Virus record (IMG/VR): IMGVR_UViG_3300022752_000327
Coordinates: 1 to 26,922 of that record
Length of the DNA: 26,922 nt
Strand: one strand, 5' to 3'
Source: a virus
Below, in pieces: positions 1-9,479 of the stretch. Below the pieces are notes generated by a model. That model worked only from the letters and a program-made list of their open reading frames with translations, did not search any database and had not been told where the DNA came from. Numbering within the stretch: the stretch's first letter is position 1; each line of letters begins with the position of its first letter. The position numbers and the translations under genes are program-made.

Positions 1-833
1 ATTACTACGTGTGGCTCTTCTGCTACGGCCTCAGCCAATGCTTGCTGTCCAGCAAGAATTGTACGATAAACACGAGCAGATGAAGCACCGTCAGTAGCAT
101 TGTACAGACGTGGAGACTCTACGAAGTATGCACCTTCGTATGTTCCGATTTCTCCAGCCCAGATACGGTCTTGTGCAGAGCCGTATTGGTTAGGAAGCAA
201 CCATCCTGCAGAACCTGTCTCAGCACGAAGGTCGTGTGAAACTTCTGGGTGGATACCACACCAGTATAGGCTACCCTTGCGAGCAACGGACTTACCAGCA
301 CGTAACTTAGCAACAGCCTTGCGTAGGTTTGCAGATGATAATGTAGCAGCAGCAGTAATTGTTGCTGTTGAAGTTGCTGTTGAACCTGAGTAGATTACGT
401 TTGAACCGCCACGCAATGTTGTCATTGCTACGGAATCAATAGAATCTGCTAGGTTGAACGCAATAATGTTTGCGATTGCAGGGTCAACATCTGCAAGAGA
501 GAATAACTCTAATGCACGAGTTACCAACACTGAGTTACCGTACTCTGCAAGAGTAATGGTTACTGAGGTTGGTGTTGACATTGCTACTGCATCTGGGTCA
601 GTATCCTCTGTGAGGGCTGTAGTTGCAGCAGATAGGTCAACATAGCGTTGTAGAACAACTGTTGAACCTGGGATTGCTTGGCGTGCTGGACGCTTGTCTG
701 CGACTGAACGAATTAGTGGTTCAGAACGGAGAGCAAACTCTAGAAGACGGTCATACGCCTTCTGTACTAAACCAGCAGCACCAGCGGTACCTCCTAAAGA
801 GGAAGAACCTGTTGATACATAGGCATTAGCCAT
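1..833 (-). CDS. Major capsid protein (partial, C-terminus outside window)
   Basis: An open frame of 277 codons starts at ATG 833-831 and runs off the left end of the window without a stop. The N-terminus reads MANAYVSTGSSSLGG, followed by LRSEPLIRSVADKRP and then IPGSTVVLQRYVDLS with a downstream LAEYGNSVLVTRAL. This pattern of a basic segment, a strand containing the 'P-G-ST-V' turn and an 'EYG-T-' strand is typical of HK97-fold major capsid proteins of the N4-gp56-like kind (family recollection, not searched). A strong Shine-Dalgarno GGAGG lies about 7 bases upstream (plus-strand CCTCC near 840-844). It follows the scaffold gene on the same strand, the usual scaffold-then-capsid order. The assignment to capsid is firm; the exact subfamily is less so. 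Confidence 0.85.
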   Translation of the reverse strand, partial: MANAYVSTGSSSLGGTAGAAGLVQKAYDRLLEFALRSEPLIRSVADKRPARQAIPGSTVVLQRYVDLSAATTALTEDTDPDAVAMSTPTSVTITLAEYGNSVLVTRALELFSLADVDPAIANIIAFNLADSIDSVAMTTLRGGSNVIYSGSTATSTATITAAATLSSANLRKAVAKLRAGKSVARKGSLYWCGIHPEVSHDLRAETGSAGWLLPNQYGSAQDRIWAGEIGTYEGAYFVESPRLYNATDGASSARVYRTILAGQQALAEAVAEEPHVV

Positions 834-862
834 TTGTCACCTCCAAGTGACTATGAACGGAA

Positions 863-1342
863 TTATGATTGTGAGCGAAGTACATCCAACAATGCATCCA
901 TTGAATCTGCATTATCGATGCGAAGATTTAAATCCTCTGCTCTATCCGGGGTCATTGCGCCTTGTGTGAGTACATCTTGCTGCCTTAAGGCTGCTTTATC
1001 TATCTCACTTACTTTAGGCTCCTCAGTAGCAACTGTAATTCCGAATAAATCAGCGTTATCATCGAGCCAGTTAGAAACTGTCTCTTCGTTAACCTCTTCT
1101 AAATCCTTAAGAACTAATCTTGCTGCTTTAAGGTTGACACCCTTCTTTTCTAGGACTTCTTTGACTGTACGCTCACGCTGCACCTTGGATAGTGACTCAA
1201 GTTGCTCAGTAAGTTCCTTGATACGCTTCTCATCAGCACGCTTTGCTTTCCGTAACTTTTTAAGTAAGTCACTTCCATCACCTGCGTACTCATCAGTAGT
1301 ATCTAGGTCGTCTTCGTCTTCATCCCAGTAGTTGTTGCTCAT
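863..1342 (-). CDS. Capsid assembly scaffolding protein
   Basis: A 159-residue, highly charged protein. It has an acidic N-terminus (residues 6-23, rich in D and E), a lysine/arginine-rich helix (LLKKLRKAKRADEKR), a predicted coiled coil at about residues 25-65, and a further helical acidic C-terminal part. Size, charge pattern, helical content and position directly upstream of the major capsid gene match phage scaffolding proteins, which guide procapsid assembly and then leave or are degraded. No protease domain is seen in it; a protease-like gene lies further upstream at 9480-10022. The function is inferred from composition and synteny rather than from a diagnostic motif. Confidence 0.75.
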   Translation of the reverse strand: MSNNYWDEDEDDLDTTDEYAGDGSDLLKKLRKAKRADEKRIKELTEQLESLSKVQRERTVKEVLEKKGVNLKAARLVLKDLEEVNEETVSNWLDDNADLFGITVATEEPKVSEIDKAALRQQDVLTQGAMTPDRAEDLNLRIDNADSMDALLDVLRSQS

Positions 1343-1463
1343 AGCAACCCACCCTTCTATTCGTTGTTAGTCGCAAGCCTCAAGTCAATTCGGGGAAATT
1401 GGTTGGCTCTTGCTATCGGTCTTTTACGCTATGTGAGGCCGATGGATTCACATAGGATTCTAT

Positions 1464-2831
1464 TTAGTACTGGCCTTTGCCAGCATCAGTAAGGCTAGAT
1501 TTTGTTAATCCAGATTGTCCTCTGAATCTACCTTCTTCTTGTGCTACTAAGTTTTCTCTTGCTCTTTTAGCAGAGGCTAAACCAAGAAACGCTTCTTGTT
1601 CTGCTTGAAGTCTTGTGTAATCTTCTCCAACAGAAATACTTGATAGGAACTCTGCACGAGGTGCAATACCTGCTACTGTCTGATAACCTTTACGTGCTTC
1701 TTCTTGGGTAATGCCAAATGTAGCAAGTGCCTCAGCACCTAATCCACCAGTCATTACATTTTCATAATCTTTTGAAGTTCCTAGTGTTGCAGTAAGTCCT
1801 GTCTTAAGTCCTTGAACTGCAGCAGCACCACCAATTTCAGCAATCTGAACTTTACGCTTCAATGCTGGTAAACCTTCAGTAGGGTCTAATACTGCGCCAA
1901 CTATGTCTGCCTGGCTAAGAGAAGGATAATACTCTGCTAAAGCAGCCTTTGTAAATGGGTCAGCATTCTTTACTCTATCAATTGCTAATCCAACTCTGTC
2001 AGCAACTTCGGCTGCAGATATATCATTGGCAATGAATGAACTTAATTTATCTTTTGTTGCTAATGAAGATACTCCGTATGATTGTAAAACTTGTGTGTAA
2101 CTACGTTCTGCAGCAAGATATTCTGCTGCGCTTAGTACTGGCTTACCTGCATTAAAACGTGCTTTATTTGCAGAAAATCTTGTTTGAAATGCAACCGCTA
2201 ATGGGTCTTTACTGTTAGGGTCTTGCATAATTAATTGAATTGTATCGCTTGTATAGCCCTTTTGTACTGCTTCAGTTATTGGACCACTTAGGTCACCAAT
2301 ACCATATGATGAAAGTAGAGCACTAATTGCAGCAATTGCATCTATTTTGGCTGCAGTCATTCCAGATGTAGGAGTTGTACCTAAAGTGCTTGCACTAGTA
2401 CTTCCGCCACCGGTTGCCACTCCATATTGCCCATATTGAGATGAAACTTTATTAGTTGCATCGTTTAATGACATTCCCTGTGATACTAAATTTTTAATTT
2501 CTTTTTCTTGAAGAATACGAGCCATTGCAACAGTATCGGTAGTTCCATCAGGAAGTCTTACTTGTTGCTGTTCGGCAGCAGTTAATTGTTGAGATGTTGG
2601 AACATCATTAAAATAACCTTGTGCATTTATACCACCGCGAGAAGCGATATATTCTTTACTATATCCGATAGATACAGCCTCTGCTTCTTTTGATGCACTA
2701 CGTGCTGGAGCCGAAGGGGCAACAGAAGCAACAGGAGCACTTCCAGCCTGGCCAAATGGTGTACCAACGTTAGCGGATGGCGAGTACACTGCACTATTTC
2801 TAGCGTCAAACTCTCTATCACGATTTGCCAT
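1464..2831 (-). CDS. Putative virion protein, 455 aa, Ala/Ser/Gln-rich
   Basis: A protein I cannot name. Residues 1-50 are low-complexity and rich in Ala, Ser and Pro. A Gly/Ser/Thr-rich linker lies near residues 140-160. The rest is predicted helical with many Ala, Glu and Gln. No signal peptide, transmembrane segment or catalytic motif is evident. Its ATG overlaps the stop of the upstream gene (TAATG type), so the two are translationally coupled. Its place between the giant protein and the scaffold/capsid genes, its length and its helical, linker-rich composition fit an internal head or DNA-ejection protein, or a head-tail joining component. This is positional inference only. Confidence 0.5.
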   Translation of the reverse strand: MANRDREFDARNSAVYSPSANVGTPFGQAGSAPVASVAPSAPARSASKEAEAVSIGYSKEYIASRGGINAQGYFNDVPTSQQLTAAEQQQVRLPDGTTDTVAMARILQEKEIKNLVSQGMSLNDATNKVSSQYGQYGVATGGGSTSASTLGTTPTSGMTAAKIDAIAAISALLSSYGIGDLSGPITEAVQKGYTSDTIQLIMQDPNSKDPLAVAFQTRFSANKARFNAGKPVLSAAEYLAAERSYTQVLQSYGVSSLATKDKLSSFIANDISAAEVADRVGLAIDRVKNADPFTKAALAEYYPSLSQADIVGAVLDPTEGLPALKRKVQIAEIGGAAAVQGLKTGLTATLGTSKDYENVMTGGLGAEALATFGITQEEARKGYQTVAGIAPRAEFLSSISVGEDYTRLQAEQEAFLGLASAKRARENLVAQEEGRFRGQSGLTKSSLTDAGKGQY

Positions 2832-3748
2832 TAGCCTGCCAATCCAAACATCTTAGTCAAATCTCTAGCCAATGAGCCTAAAGAATCCTGTGCATTTTTA
2901 GTAAATCTCCACTTAGGGTCTTTACGTAAAGATATTTCATAATCATATAGTCCCATTAGACCTTTAGGGTCTTTTGCTACACCCTGTAGTTCTTTTAGGT
3001 CAATTGCGTCTGCATCTTCCTCAAGTATATTTGCACGAGTTTGAAGATATGGACTTAACAATTGTTTTACGGTAAATCCTTTGTCAATTTTATCTGCTAA
3101 TGCAGGGAAGTAAGTTTTAGCCTGTAGATTAATCAAATTAAGATTAGCCTTAAGTCTATCTGGAGTAATTGCTGATTCAATAGTCAACTTGTTCAAAGAG
3201 TCAGCATTGAATGGTATACCATTGTCTGCATAAGCGTTCTTTAATGTAGTATAGGTAATTCCAAAGTTTCCACGTTGAAGTGCTGATATAGCCTTTGCGT
3301 CTCCTGCACTAGCAGCAACAGTCATATTCTTAGCATGTGCAGTTAAATACTTATTTAAAACATTTAAACGCTCTTGAGGAGATACGCCCTGGTAAATGAT
3401 GTTTTCATTTTTGCCGTAACGCTTTGTTGAGCGTGACATTTGAAGGGCTTGAAGTTCTCTAGTAAATTGCTTTACTAATTCTTTAGGAGCATTAACTCCA
3501 AACATGTTTGTGAATGCAGTTGTAAACTCAGCAGTAGCCTCACCAACTGTGGATACGCTAGAATAGGGCTTTCCTTCTGGTGCAAATGTTATTGTTTCTT
3601 GAGCAGGTTTTTCTGGGACCTTATCTTCACTAGCGGGTTCAACTTTGCTTTTATCTTGTCCAGCAGGAGGTTTTTCATTAGGCATATTCTTGTCTGGATA
3701 CCAAGCAACTTTTTCATCGCCATCTAAATCTTGATAACTGCCTGACAC
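2831..3748 (-). CDS. Putative virion protein, 305 aa
   Basis: An unnamed protein whose N-terminal 60 residues are charged and Pro/Lys/Glu-rich (probably disordered), followed by a helical body. The C-terminal part contains FPALADKIDKGFTVKQLLSPY (about residues 210-230) and ends with ISLRKDPKWRFTKNAQDSL. I recall this 'lR-DP-W--T-NA' style ending from structural proteins of other actinobacterial phages, but cannot verify it. It lies 2 bases downstream of the giant gene and overlaps the next gene by one base, so it belongs to the same transcription unit. It may be an internal virion protein that works with the giant protein; no enzymatic residues are visible. Confidence 0.5.
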   Translation of the reverse strand: MSGSYQDLDGDEKVAWYPDKNMPNEKPPAGQDKSKVEPASEDKVPEKPAQETITFAPEGKPYSSVSTVGEATAEFTTAFTNMFGVNAPKELVKQFTRELQALQMSRSTKRYGKNENIIYQGVSPQERLNVLNKYLTAHAKNMTVAASAGDAKAISALQRGNFGITYTTLKNAYADNGIPFNADSLNKLTIESAITPDRLKANLNLINLQAKTYFPALADKIDKGFTVKQLLSPYLQTRANILEEDADAIDLKELQGVAKDPKGLMGLYDYEISLRKDPKWRFTKNAQDSLGSLARDLTKMFGLAG

Positions 3749-3750
3749 TA

Positions 3751-6700
3751 TTATTCTCCTATCAACGGACTAAGAATCGAGTTAAAAAATATTGTTGCAT
3801 TTTCATTATTTTGAGATAACTTAGTTAAAAGTTCTTGAGTATCAGCCCTGGTATTTTTCTTAAATTCATCTGCTTTATCTGAAGAACCAACTACTCTACT
3901 TAGTGTAGAATTCATATCTTCATATGCTGCAATCATAGCAGCAAATGTCTCAGCAAGAGCCTTATTTGGGGCTTTGTTTTCTCTAAGCAATTTCTTCATA
4001 TCGTCAATTACTTCAACTCTACGTGCATTGCTTTCACCAGTAGGGCTAATTTGAGTTTCTAAAAGCGGATATGCAATAAGTAATCCTTTTTTACGCTTGG
4101 CTAGTTCTTCTCTCCAGTAACGTTTTTCATTTGGATTAGTTGCTGCCTGAATCTTTGGATTATACTCATCGTTTAAAGCATAGTAGGCTAATCTTGCTCC
4201 ACTAGTTGCTGCTTCACGTATGAAGTTTTCTTTACCCTGCGCTACGGCTGGGTTTAATGGCTGATTAGATATATAGCCCTTGCTCTTTAAGTAAGAATAT
4301 GAACTTAAGTCAGTGGTTCCGCTTACTGGTATAAAGAATGAACCAGCATCTCTATGTTCAATAAGAAACTTCTCATTCTTGCGAACAAACTTTTCTGCTT
4401 CAATTGTTTTACGGAATGATGCAAATCCTACAGTATCCCTGGCAAAGTTAGTATAAACTAATTTAGATGGATATAATTTAGCAAAAGAAACAATAGCCTT
4501 ATTTAAAGCATTTGGTTGACCCTCATACTTTTTCATCATTTTTTGGAACTCAGAATCCCAAGTAAATACTCCGGAATCAATAAGTTCTTTTGGAATTTCT
4601 TTTGTATCAAATGCCTGGATAGAAGCAATTGTACCTTGTCCCATAATTAATTTTACAGCATCAATATTTCTAGCCTGGATTGCTACATTTTCAAAGAATG
4701 GTTGCAACTGACTTGCATTTGTTGGACCATTTCCAGTTGATACTAGTAACTTAATTGCTTTCACGGCGGATGAAAATCTTGACTCATTATTTTCGGTAGA
4801 ACCAGCAAGATAATTGTATGCACGCTTTACGTTTGCGGGTAACGCTTTTTGCCAAGCCGGGGCATCTGGATTTAAAGTACCAGTTATGCTTTTTTCGTAA
4901 CCTCTTATATATTCACCAATAAATGGTAAATTAGTCATTGCATCTACAGAAAGTGATGCAAGTGGATTAGAAAGAGTAGGGTTCCAGAACTCAGGGTCTA
5001 GAGATGGTGTTAACATCTTCACATATCCACCAAAATTTACTGGCATTGGAGTATATGATGTTAAACCCATTAATGAAAGAGTTCTTGTAATTGCTCCTGC
5101 AAACAAATCGTCACCTGGATAAGTAAAATACTTTTGTCCTTTATCATCCTCATGGATGAAACCAGAATCTTCAAATGTTTGATTAAGGATTGCAAGGCGT
5201 ACTAATCCACGCTTTTCATACTTGACTAAACGTCCAGCACGACGATAAAAATCTTCAGTTGCACGATAATAACGGCCAAGTGTGCGAAGGCTATAAGCCA
5301 AGTTAGTACGAACATCACCATTATCGACAAATGCTAGTGTTCTATTACGAGCAAGATTCATTGCTGTTTCATGTGCAGAAGCACGTGCTATAGAATCAGC
5401 ACCTTCTTCGCCTAAACCATTGGCCATAAGGCTCTTTTTAGTATTTTGTTCAGTCTTTAATAATTTCTTGCGGAACATAAAGTAGTTTGCAAGAGTAACT
5501 GGTTCTCTATCAAGTAAAGCAATTTGTTTACCCATCCAACCATAGCCAGAGTTGATAACTCTATATATTACCTCTGAGGGACTTTTACCAACTAGTGGAA
5601 TAATTTCTCTACCCATAAGGGTTTCTGGACGAGCATAAGGTTTATCTAACTTTACCAAATCATCAAGAGTAAAATTATCCATACCACCTTTATTGCGGAT
5701 AGTAGTTACTAGGTCCATATTTACACGACCAGAAAAATCTCTTAATGCATATGATGCATCAGCGTATATGTGTGCTGCTAATGCCTCTGCGCCTTGCTCA
5801 GAATAAATAGCATATTTTTTAGCAATATCATTTCCAGGGCCTTCAATATAATCAACAAGTTTTTTAATTACTACATCTTGTTTTTTACCGATATTCCATA
5901 AAACAATATTTCCAAATTGACCGTTAGGTCTACCGACTGTATTATTTAATTCAAAAAGCCAGTGGAAAAGTGCTTTATCATTTGTACTTGAAAACTCACT
6001 GAACTCACCTTTAAATGACAATCCCTTTAAAGCCTCTTGATTTTGTATATTGAGCCTTACAGATGGACCAAATTCTTTTAACGACTTGGATATTTCCTCT
6101 GCCTCTGTATAAGGACGCTCTGCTTTAACAGTTGCTCCATTAAGTTCATCAAGAACCTTATATCCTTCGAATTCTGCAAAGTCACCAGCAAATCTAGCAT
6201 CATCTTTAGATATTATTTTAAACTTACTTTTAACCATAGCGGTTGCTATAGCCTTATTAAGCATGGTCGGATTATCAGCCATTGCAAGTTGTTGTTCTTT
6301 AGTATAATGCTTTCCTAAGATTCTATATACTGTATCGTAAATAAATCCTAAATTTTTATCTTCTTTTTCATTACCTCGAAAAGTTGTCTTTACTCCAGCA
6401 GGTCTTGCTGCACGGATTGCCCTAGATGCTATACGGCCCTTTAAGTAATTACCAAAACCTTCTGCTCCAGCAGTTACTCCAAACATACCAAGTTCTTCTA
6501 CTGAAGAACGAAGTCCAAGACGTGGGTAAAGGTTTAAGAAAGACCATCCATCTACAAGTCGTTTGCCCCAAATGCTATTGGTAGCCTTACCAAATGATGC
6601 AGTAAGAACTCCACCACGCTTTGCTATTTCTCGCCATTCTACAAGGTCAGGTAATGAGCGATAGTCACTTAATTGATATTGGCGAATAGCACGAGGAGTA

Positions 6701-9042
6701 CCGTCTAAAGTTTGACCGGCATTAAATCTATCAAGAAATATATTATCAGCATCAACTGCGTCATCAATTTGATTGACTTCAATTTCTTTAATTTTGCCTT
6801 TTAATTCTTTTTTGGTCTTCTTCTCTCTACCAAGTTTTGCGCTAACAATTTTAATTTCTGAATCAATTACATTAACGCGGTCTAAATCCCCAACAGCAAG
6901 AGCATCTGCTTTATCAGCCTTAAGTGCTTTTAGACGTTGTGTATACTCTGAAACTTTTGCATTTACAGAAGCAATAAGACGAACAGCCTTACCTTCTGCA
7001 TTTGCTGTAGTAAGAGCCTCTTGTACTTTTTGGCGAACACCTGCAGGTTGAGTAAGAGCAGACCCACCTTTTATGGTTCTAAGAACATCAGCAAGGTCAC
7101 CTACATCAACTGCACTTTGGCTTGGTGAGTAAAGTTCTCTTGACATATCATCAAGTTTAGAAAGAGCAAGTCTTCCTTCATTAGATAGGTTCAGTCCCAT
7201 ACCTACACCTAATGTTTTAAGTAAACCTTTAAATATAAGAAGTCGTTCACCTTCGCTGGCATTTAACCAAATTGCTCTCATTTGACCAGCAGATGTCTTA
7301 TCAAGAACTGTGCGTGCTAGTTTAAAAATTTGATTTGCGCTAGAACCATCACTAATATTAATAATGCGTTCATTTTTAGGAGCAATAGCAAATGCACGAA
7401 CCACTCTATCAATTCTAGCAAGTCTTGATTGGTCTTTTGCAGCCAATACTTTAGGAACTGGAGTCTTTTCAAATCCTATTTTCTTTGCCCAAAATAATGG
7501 GTCTAAAGAAAATTGTTTAATAAATTCTTCTTGAGTTTTAGTTGCATCAAGTGCTGAGTAACGTTCAGTTCCTAAAGTTTTAGCAACCATATCTTTAAAT
7601 TTATTAGTTGCAGCACGAGTACGGCTTATATATGGTATAAGTGTATCTTTTCCAGCAACACCAACATTGCCAGATAAAATTTCCATAAAACGTTGACCAT
7701 TATCAAAATACATTAATGCATCATCGGCGTTGCGAACATCTGCTTTAGCCAGGTCATTGACTACATTAATATTGATTTCAGGAAATCTATCTTGTAAACG
7801 ATTAAGAGATTGAGCCTTTACTGTTAAATCTCCGTTACGAAAATCTTGAATTAATTTGCCTGCTTCATCCCAGTATGCACGAACTTTTGGTCTGGAGAAT
7901 GCTTTCTCTAAAGAAATACTACCTTCTCCAACTTTAATAAATCCATACTTAGCAACCATTAACCCACGATTTATCTTGCCACCTATAATAAGTGGGTCAA
8001 GGGCAAAGGTGACTGTAAAATCTATTGGTGCTGAAATAGCACTAAATAATGCTCTTGCTTTACCATCCCCTAAAACTGCTTTTTCATACTCATGTGGAAG
8101 TAAAGATATTACTGCACGAGCAGCATCACGACCAGGACTAAATTTAGATTTTTCAAATCTTGCTACAGCATTAGAAACTTCTTTAAGTGCTTCTTCTTCG
8201 CCACTTACATAACGATTAATTAAATCTAAAACTCCAGGATTATTTTGATACTGTTCAAAATTTTCAATTAAATCTTCTTTAGATGCAAGTAGTCTTCCTA
8301 CATATGAAGCAGCAGGGGTTAAGTCATTATTAAACTGAGCAACTGCTTTTTCATCAAATACTCTATTTGGTGCAGAAGCCTGCTCCCAATATTTTTTCCA
8401 AGTTGTTGAGTCATCTGTTAAAACTGCATCTTCCCCACCAGGAAGTAATTCTTTAAATCCTTCTACGGTATATCTTAGTTGCGCCTTAATGGCGTTTTCA
8501 CCTTCTGCAGCCGCTAAACTAGCAGCAATATAAGGTTGTTTAACAAGTTTCTCTTGAGGGCGTACTAAAAGTTCTAGTCCCTTTTCAACTTTAGTAACAG
8601 CCTTGCCACCAACTTCAGTTTCTGTAAAGTCGTTATATATACCTTTTGCTGCACCTAAAACGGCTCTTCCACTTGCTTGTAAAGCACCAATTGGATTTAA
8701 GGAAGAAACAACTTTTCCTAAGTCTACGCTTGTTCCACCACCATACCAAACAGAACTTTTGACAGATGATAAAATATTACCTAAAAAACTTTTGTCTTGT
8801 TTTGCATATTTAGGATTATATATTGATGTTAAAGCATCACGAGTTGCTTTATCCATTGTTTGAAACTTCTTATATGCATCTGCTTGTGAAAGTGAAGTAA
8901 GTTCATTATGTGTATTACGCAATTGAACCATTGCAGCCAATTGATTAACTTCATTCTTAGGCAAGGCTTTTTGAGCAGCAGCAGTTGCTAAGCCAGGTGA
9001 AGATTCGGCAATTTTAACTAATGGTTTGTCTTTCTCGGCCAT
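3751..9042 (-). CDS. Giant putative internal virion / ejection protein, 1763 aa
   Basis: A single uninterrupted frame of 1763 residues, by far the largest gene here. The N-terminal ~130 residues hold Ala/Gly-rich amphipathic stretches (GRAVLGAAKG). Residues about 664-757 are rich in Lys, Glu and Ala and predicted to be a long coiled coil. The middle and C-terminal parts are mixed, with aromatic-rich segments such as FYRRAGRLVKYEKRG and FGGYVKMLTPSLDPEFW. I see no lysozyme, transglycosylase, protease, Walker or RNA polymerase motif. Its place in the head operon and its size resemble giant internal proteins of podoviruses that are ejected with DNA, but no homology is claimed. It is translationally coupled to the 142-residue gene upstream (TAATG). 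Confidence 0.6.
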   Translation of the reverse strand: MAEKDKPLVKIAESSPGLATAAAQKALPKNEVNQLAAMVQLRNTHNELTSLSQADAYKKFQTMDKATRDALTSIYNPKYAKQDKSFLGNILSSVKSSVWYGGGTSVDLGKVVSSLNPIGALQASGRAVLGAAKGIYNDFTETEVGGKAVTKVEKGLELLVRPQEKLVKQPYIAASLAAAEGENAIKAQLRYTVEGFKELLPGGEDAVLTDDSTTWKKYWEQASAPNRVFDEKAVAQFNNDLTPAASYVGRLLASKEDLIENFEQYQNNPGVLDLINRYVSGEEEALKEVSNAVARFEKSKFSPGRDAARAVISLLPHEYEKAVLGDGKARALFSAISAPIDFTVTFALDPLIIGGKINRGLMVAKYGFIKVGEGSISLEKAFSRPKVRAYWDEAGKLIQDFRNGDLTVKAQSLNRLQDRFPEININVVNDLAKADVRNADDALMYFDNGQRFMEILSGNVGVAGKDTLIPYISRTRAATNKFKDMVAKTLGTERYSALDATKTQEEFIKQFSLDPLFWAKKIGFEKTPVPKVLAAKDQSRLARIDRVVRAFAIAPKNERIINISDGSSANQIFKLARTVLDKTSAGQMRAIWLNASEGERLLIFKGLLKTLGVGMGLNLSNEGRLALSKLDDMSRELYSPSQSAVDVGDLADVLRTIKGGSALTQPAGVRQKVQEALTTANAEGKAVRLIASVNAKVSEYTQRLKALKADKADALAVGDLDRVNVIDSEIKIVSAKLGREKKTKKELKGKIKEIEVNQIDDAVDADNIFLDRFNAGQTLDGTPRAIRQYQLSDYRSLPDLVEWREIAKRGGVLTASFGKATNSIWGKRLVDGWSFLNLYPRLGLRSSVEELGMFGVTAGAEGFGNYLKGRIASRAIRAARPAGVKTTFRGNEKEDKNLGFIYDTVYRILGKHYTKEQQLAMADNPTMLNKAIATAMVKSKFKIISKDDARFAGDFAEFEGYKVLDELNGATVKAERPYTEAEEISKSLKEFGPSVRLNIQNQEALKGLSFKGEFSEFSSTNDKALFHWLFELNNTVGRPNGQFGNIVLWNIGKKQDVVIKKLVDYIEGPGNDIAKKYAIYSEQGAEALAAHIYADASYALRDFSGRVNMDLVTTIRNKGGMDNFTLDDLVKLDKPYARPETLMGREIIPLVGKSPSEVIYRVINSGYGWMGKQIALLDREPVTLANYFMFRKKLLKTEQNTKKSLMANGLGEEGADSIARASAHETAMNLARNRTLAFVDNGDVRTNLAYSLRTLGRYYRATEDFYRRAGRLVKYEKRGLVRLAILNQTFEDSGFIHEDDKGQKYFTYPGDDLFAGAITRTLSLMGLTSYTPMPVNFGGYVKMLTPSLDPEFWNPTLSNPLASLSVDAMTNLPFIGEYIRGYEKSITGTLNPDAPAWQKALPANVKRAYNYLAGSTENNESRFSSAVKAIKLLVSTGNGPTNASQLQPFFENVAIQARNIDAVKLIMGQGTIASIQAFDTKEIPKELIDSGVFTWDSEFQKMMKKYEGQPNALNKAIVSFAKLYPSKLVYTNFARDTVGFASFRKTIEAEKFVRKNEKFLIEHRDAGSFFIPVSGTTDLSSYSYLKSKGYISNQPLNPAVAQGKENFIREAATSGARLAYYALNDEYNPKIQAATNPNEKRYWREELAKRKKGLLIAYPLLETQISPTGESNARRVEVIDDMKKLLRENKAPNKALAETFAAMIAAYEDMNSTLSRVVGSSDKADEFKKNTRADTQELLTKLSQNNENATIFFNSILSPLIGE

Positions 9043-9470
9043 TAAAGACCTCGTGATACAACAAAGTTATAAAGGTCTTGTACTTCTCCAGTAGGGTCAA
9101 TATCAATCATTGACGCAAGAACCTCAGACAATGAACGCTCACGAGGTAGATTAAGTGCTTCACTTCCTGGACCTGCTCCAAAATCCATACCAGTAGTTAT
9201 TGGCTCATCTGGTCTTTCTGTAGGGGCAGTTAAAGGTGTTAAAGGAGGCATCATTGCTGCAACAGGATTTGAAACTGCTGTAGCCTTATTAGGTCCAGCC
9301 ATTGGTGCACTTAATTGCTGGTTCATTGTTTGCTGACCTTCACCATATGGTAATCCTGAAATGTAGCGTGCAGGCTGTGTTCCTGATTGTCCTGCTCCAC
9401 CTGTCGCGGAAATATTTGCTGGATTATTTTGTGGTGCTGTTGGGCGAAGCCCTCCACGATTTTCAGCCAT
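9042..9470 (-). CDS. Small Pro/Gly/Gln-rich protein of the head operon
   Basis: A 142-residue protein. Residues 1-100 are low complexity and rich in Pro, Gly, Ala, Asn and Gln (probably disordered). The last ~35 residues (SLSEVLASMIDIDPTGEVQDLYNFV) form a short acidic helical segment. It lies between the Ntn hydrolase gene and the giant gene, with an overlapping stop/start to the latter and 9 bases after the former. A GGAGGAAATC Shine-Dalgarno precedes the ATG. A disordered protein of this size next to the protease-like gene could be a maturation substrate, an adaptor for the giant protein or a minor head protein. None of these can be decided from sequence. Confidence 0.6.
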   Translation of the reverse strand: MAENRGGLRPTAPQNNPANISATGGAGQSGTQPARYISGLPYGEGQQTMNQQLSAPMAGPNKATAVSNPVAAMMPPLTPLTAPTERPDEPITTGMDFGAGPGSEALNLPRERSLSEVLASMIDIDPTGEVQDLYNFVVSRGL

Positions 9471-9479
9471 GATTTCCTC

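Noticed and set aside
834-1331. Long open frame opposite the scaffold gene
   Set aside because: Ser-rich antisense shadow of a well-supported minus-strand gene, with no Shine-Dalgarno and no plausible protein.
3751-9042. Giant protein as an N4-like or crAss-like virion RNA polymerase
   Set aside because: I could not find T7/N4 motif A/B/C or a DxDxD-type RNA polymerase motif; size and position alone are not enough.
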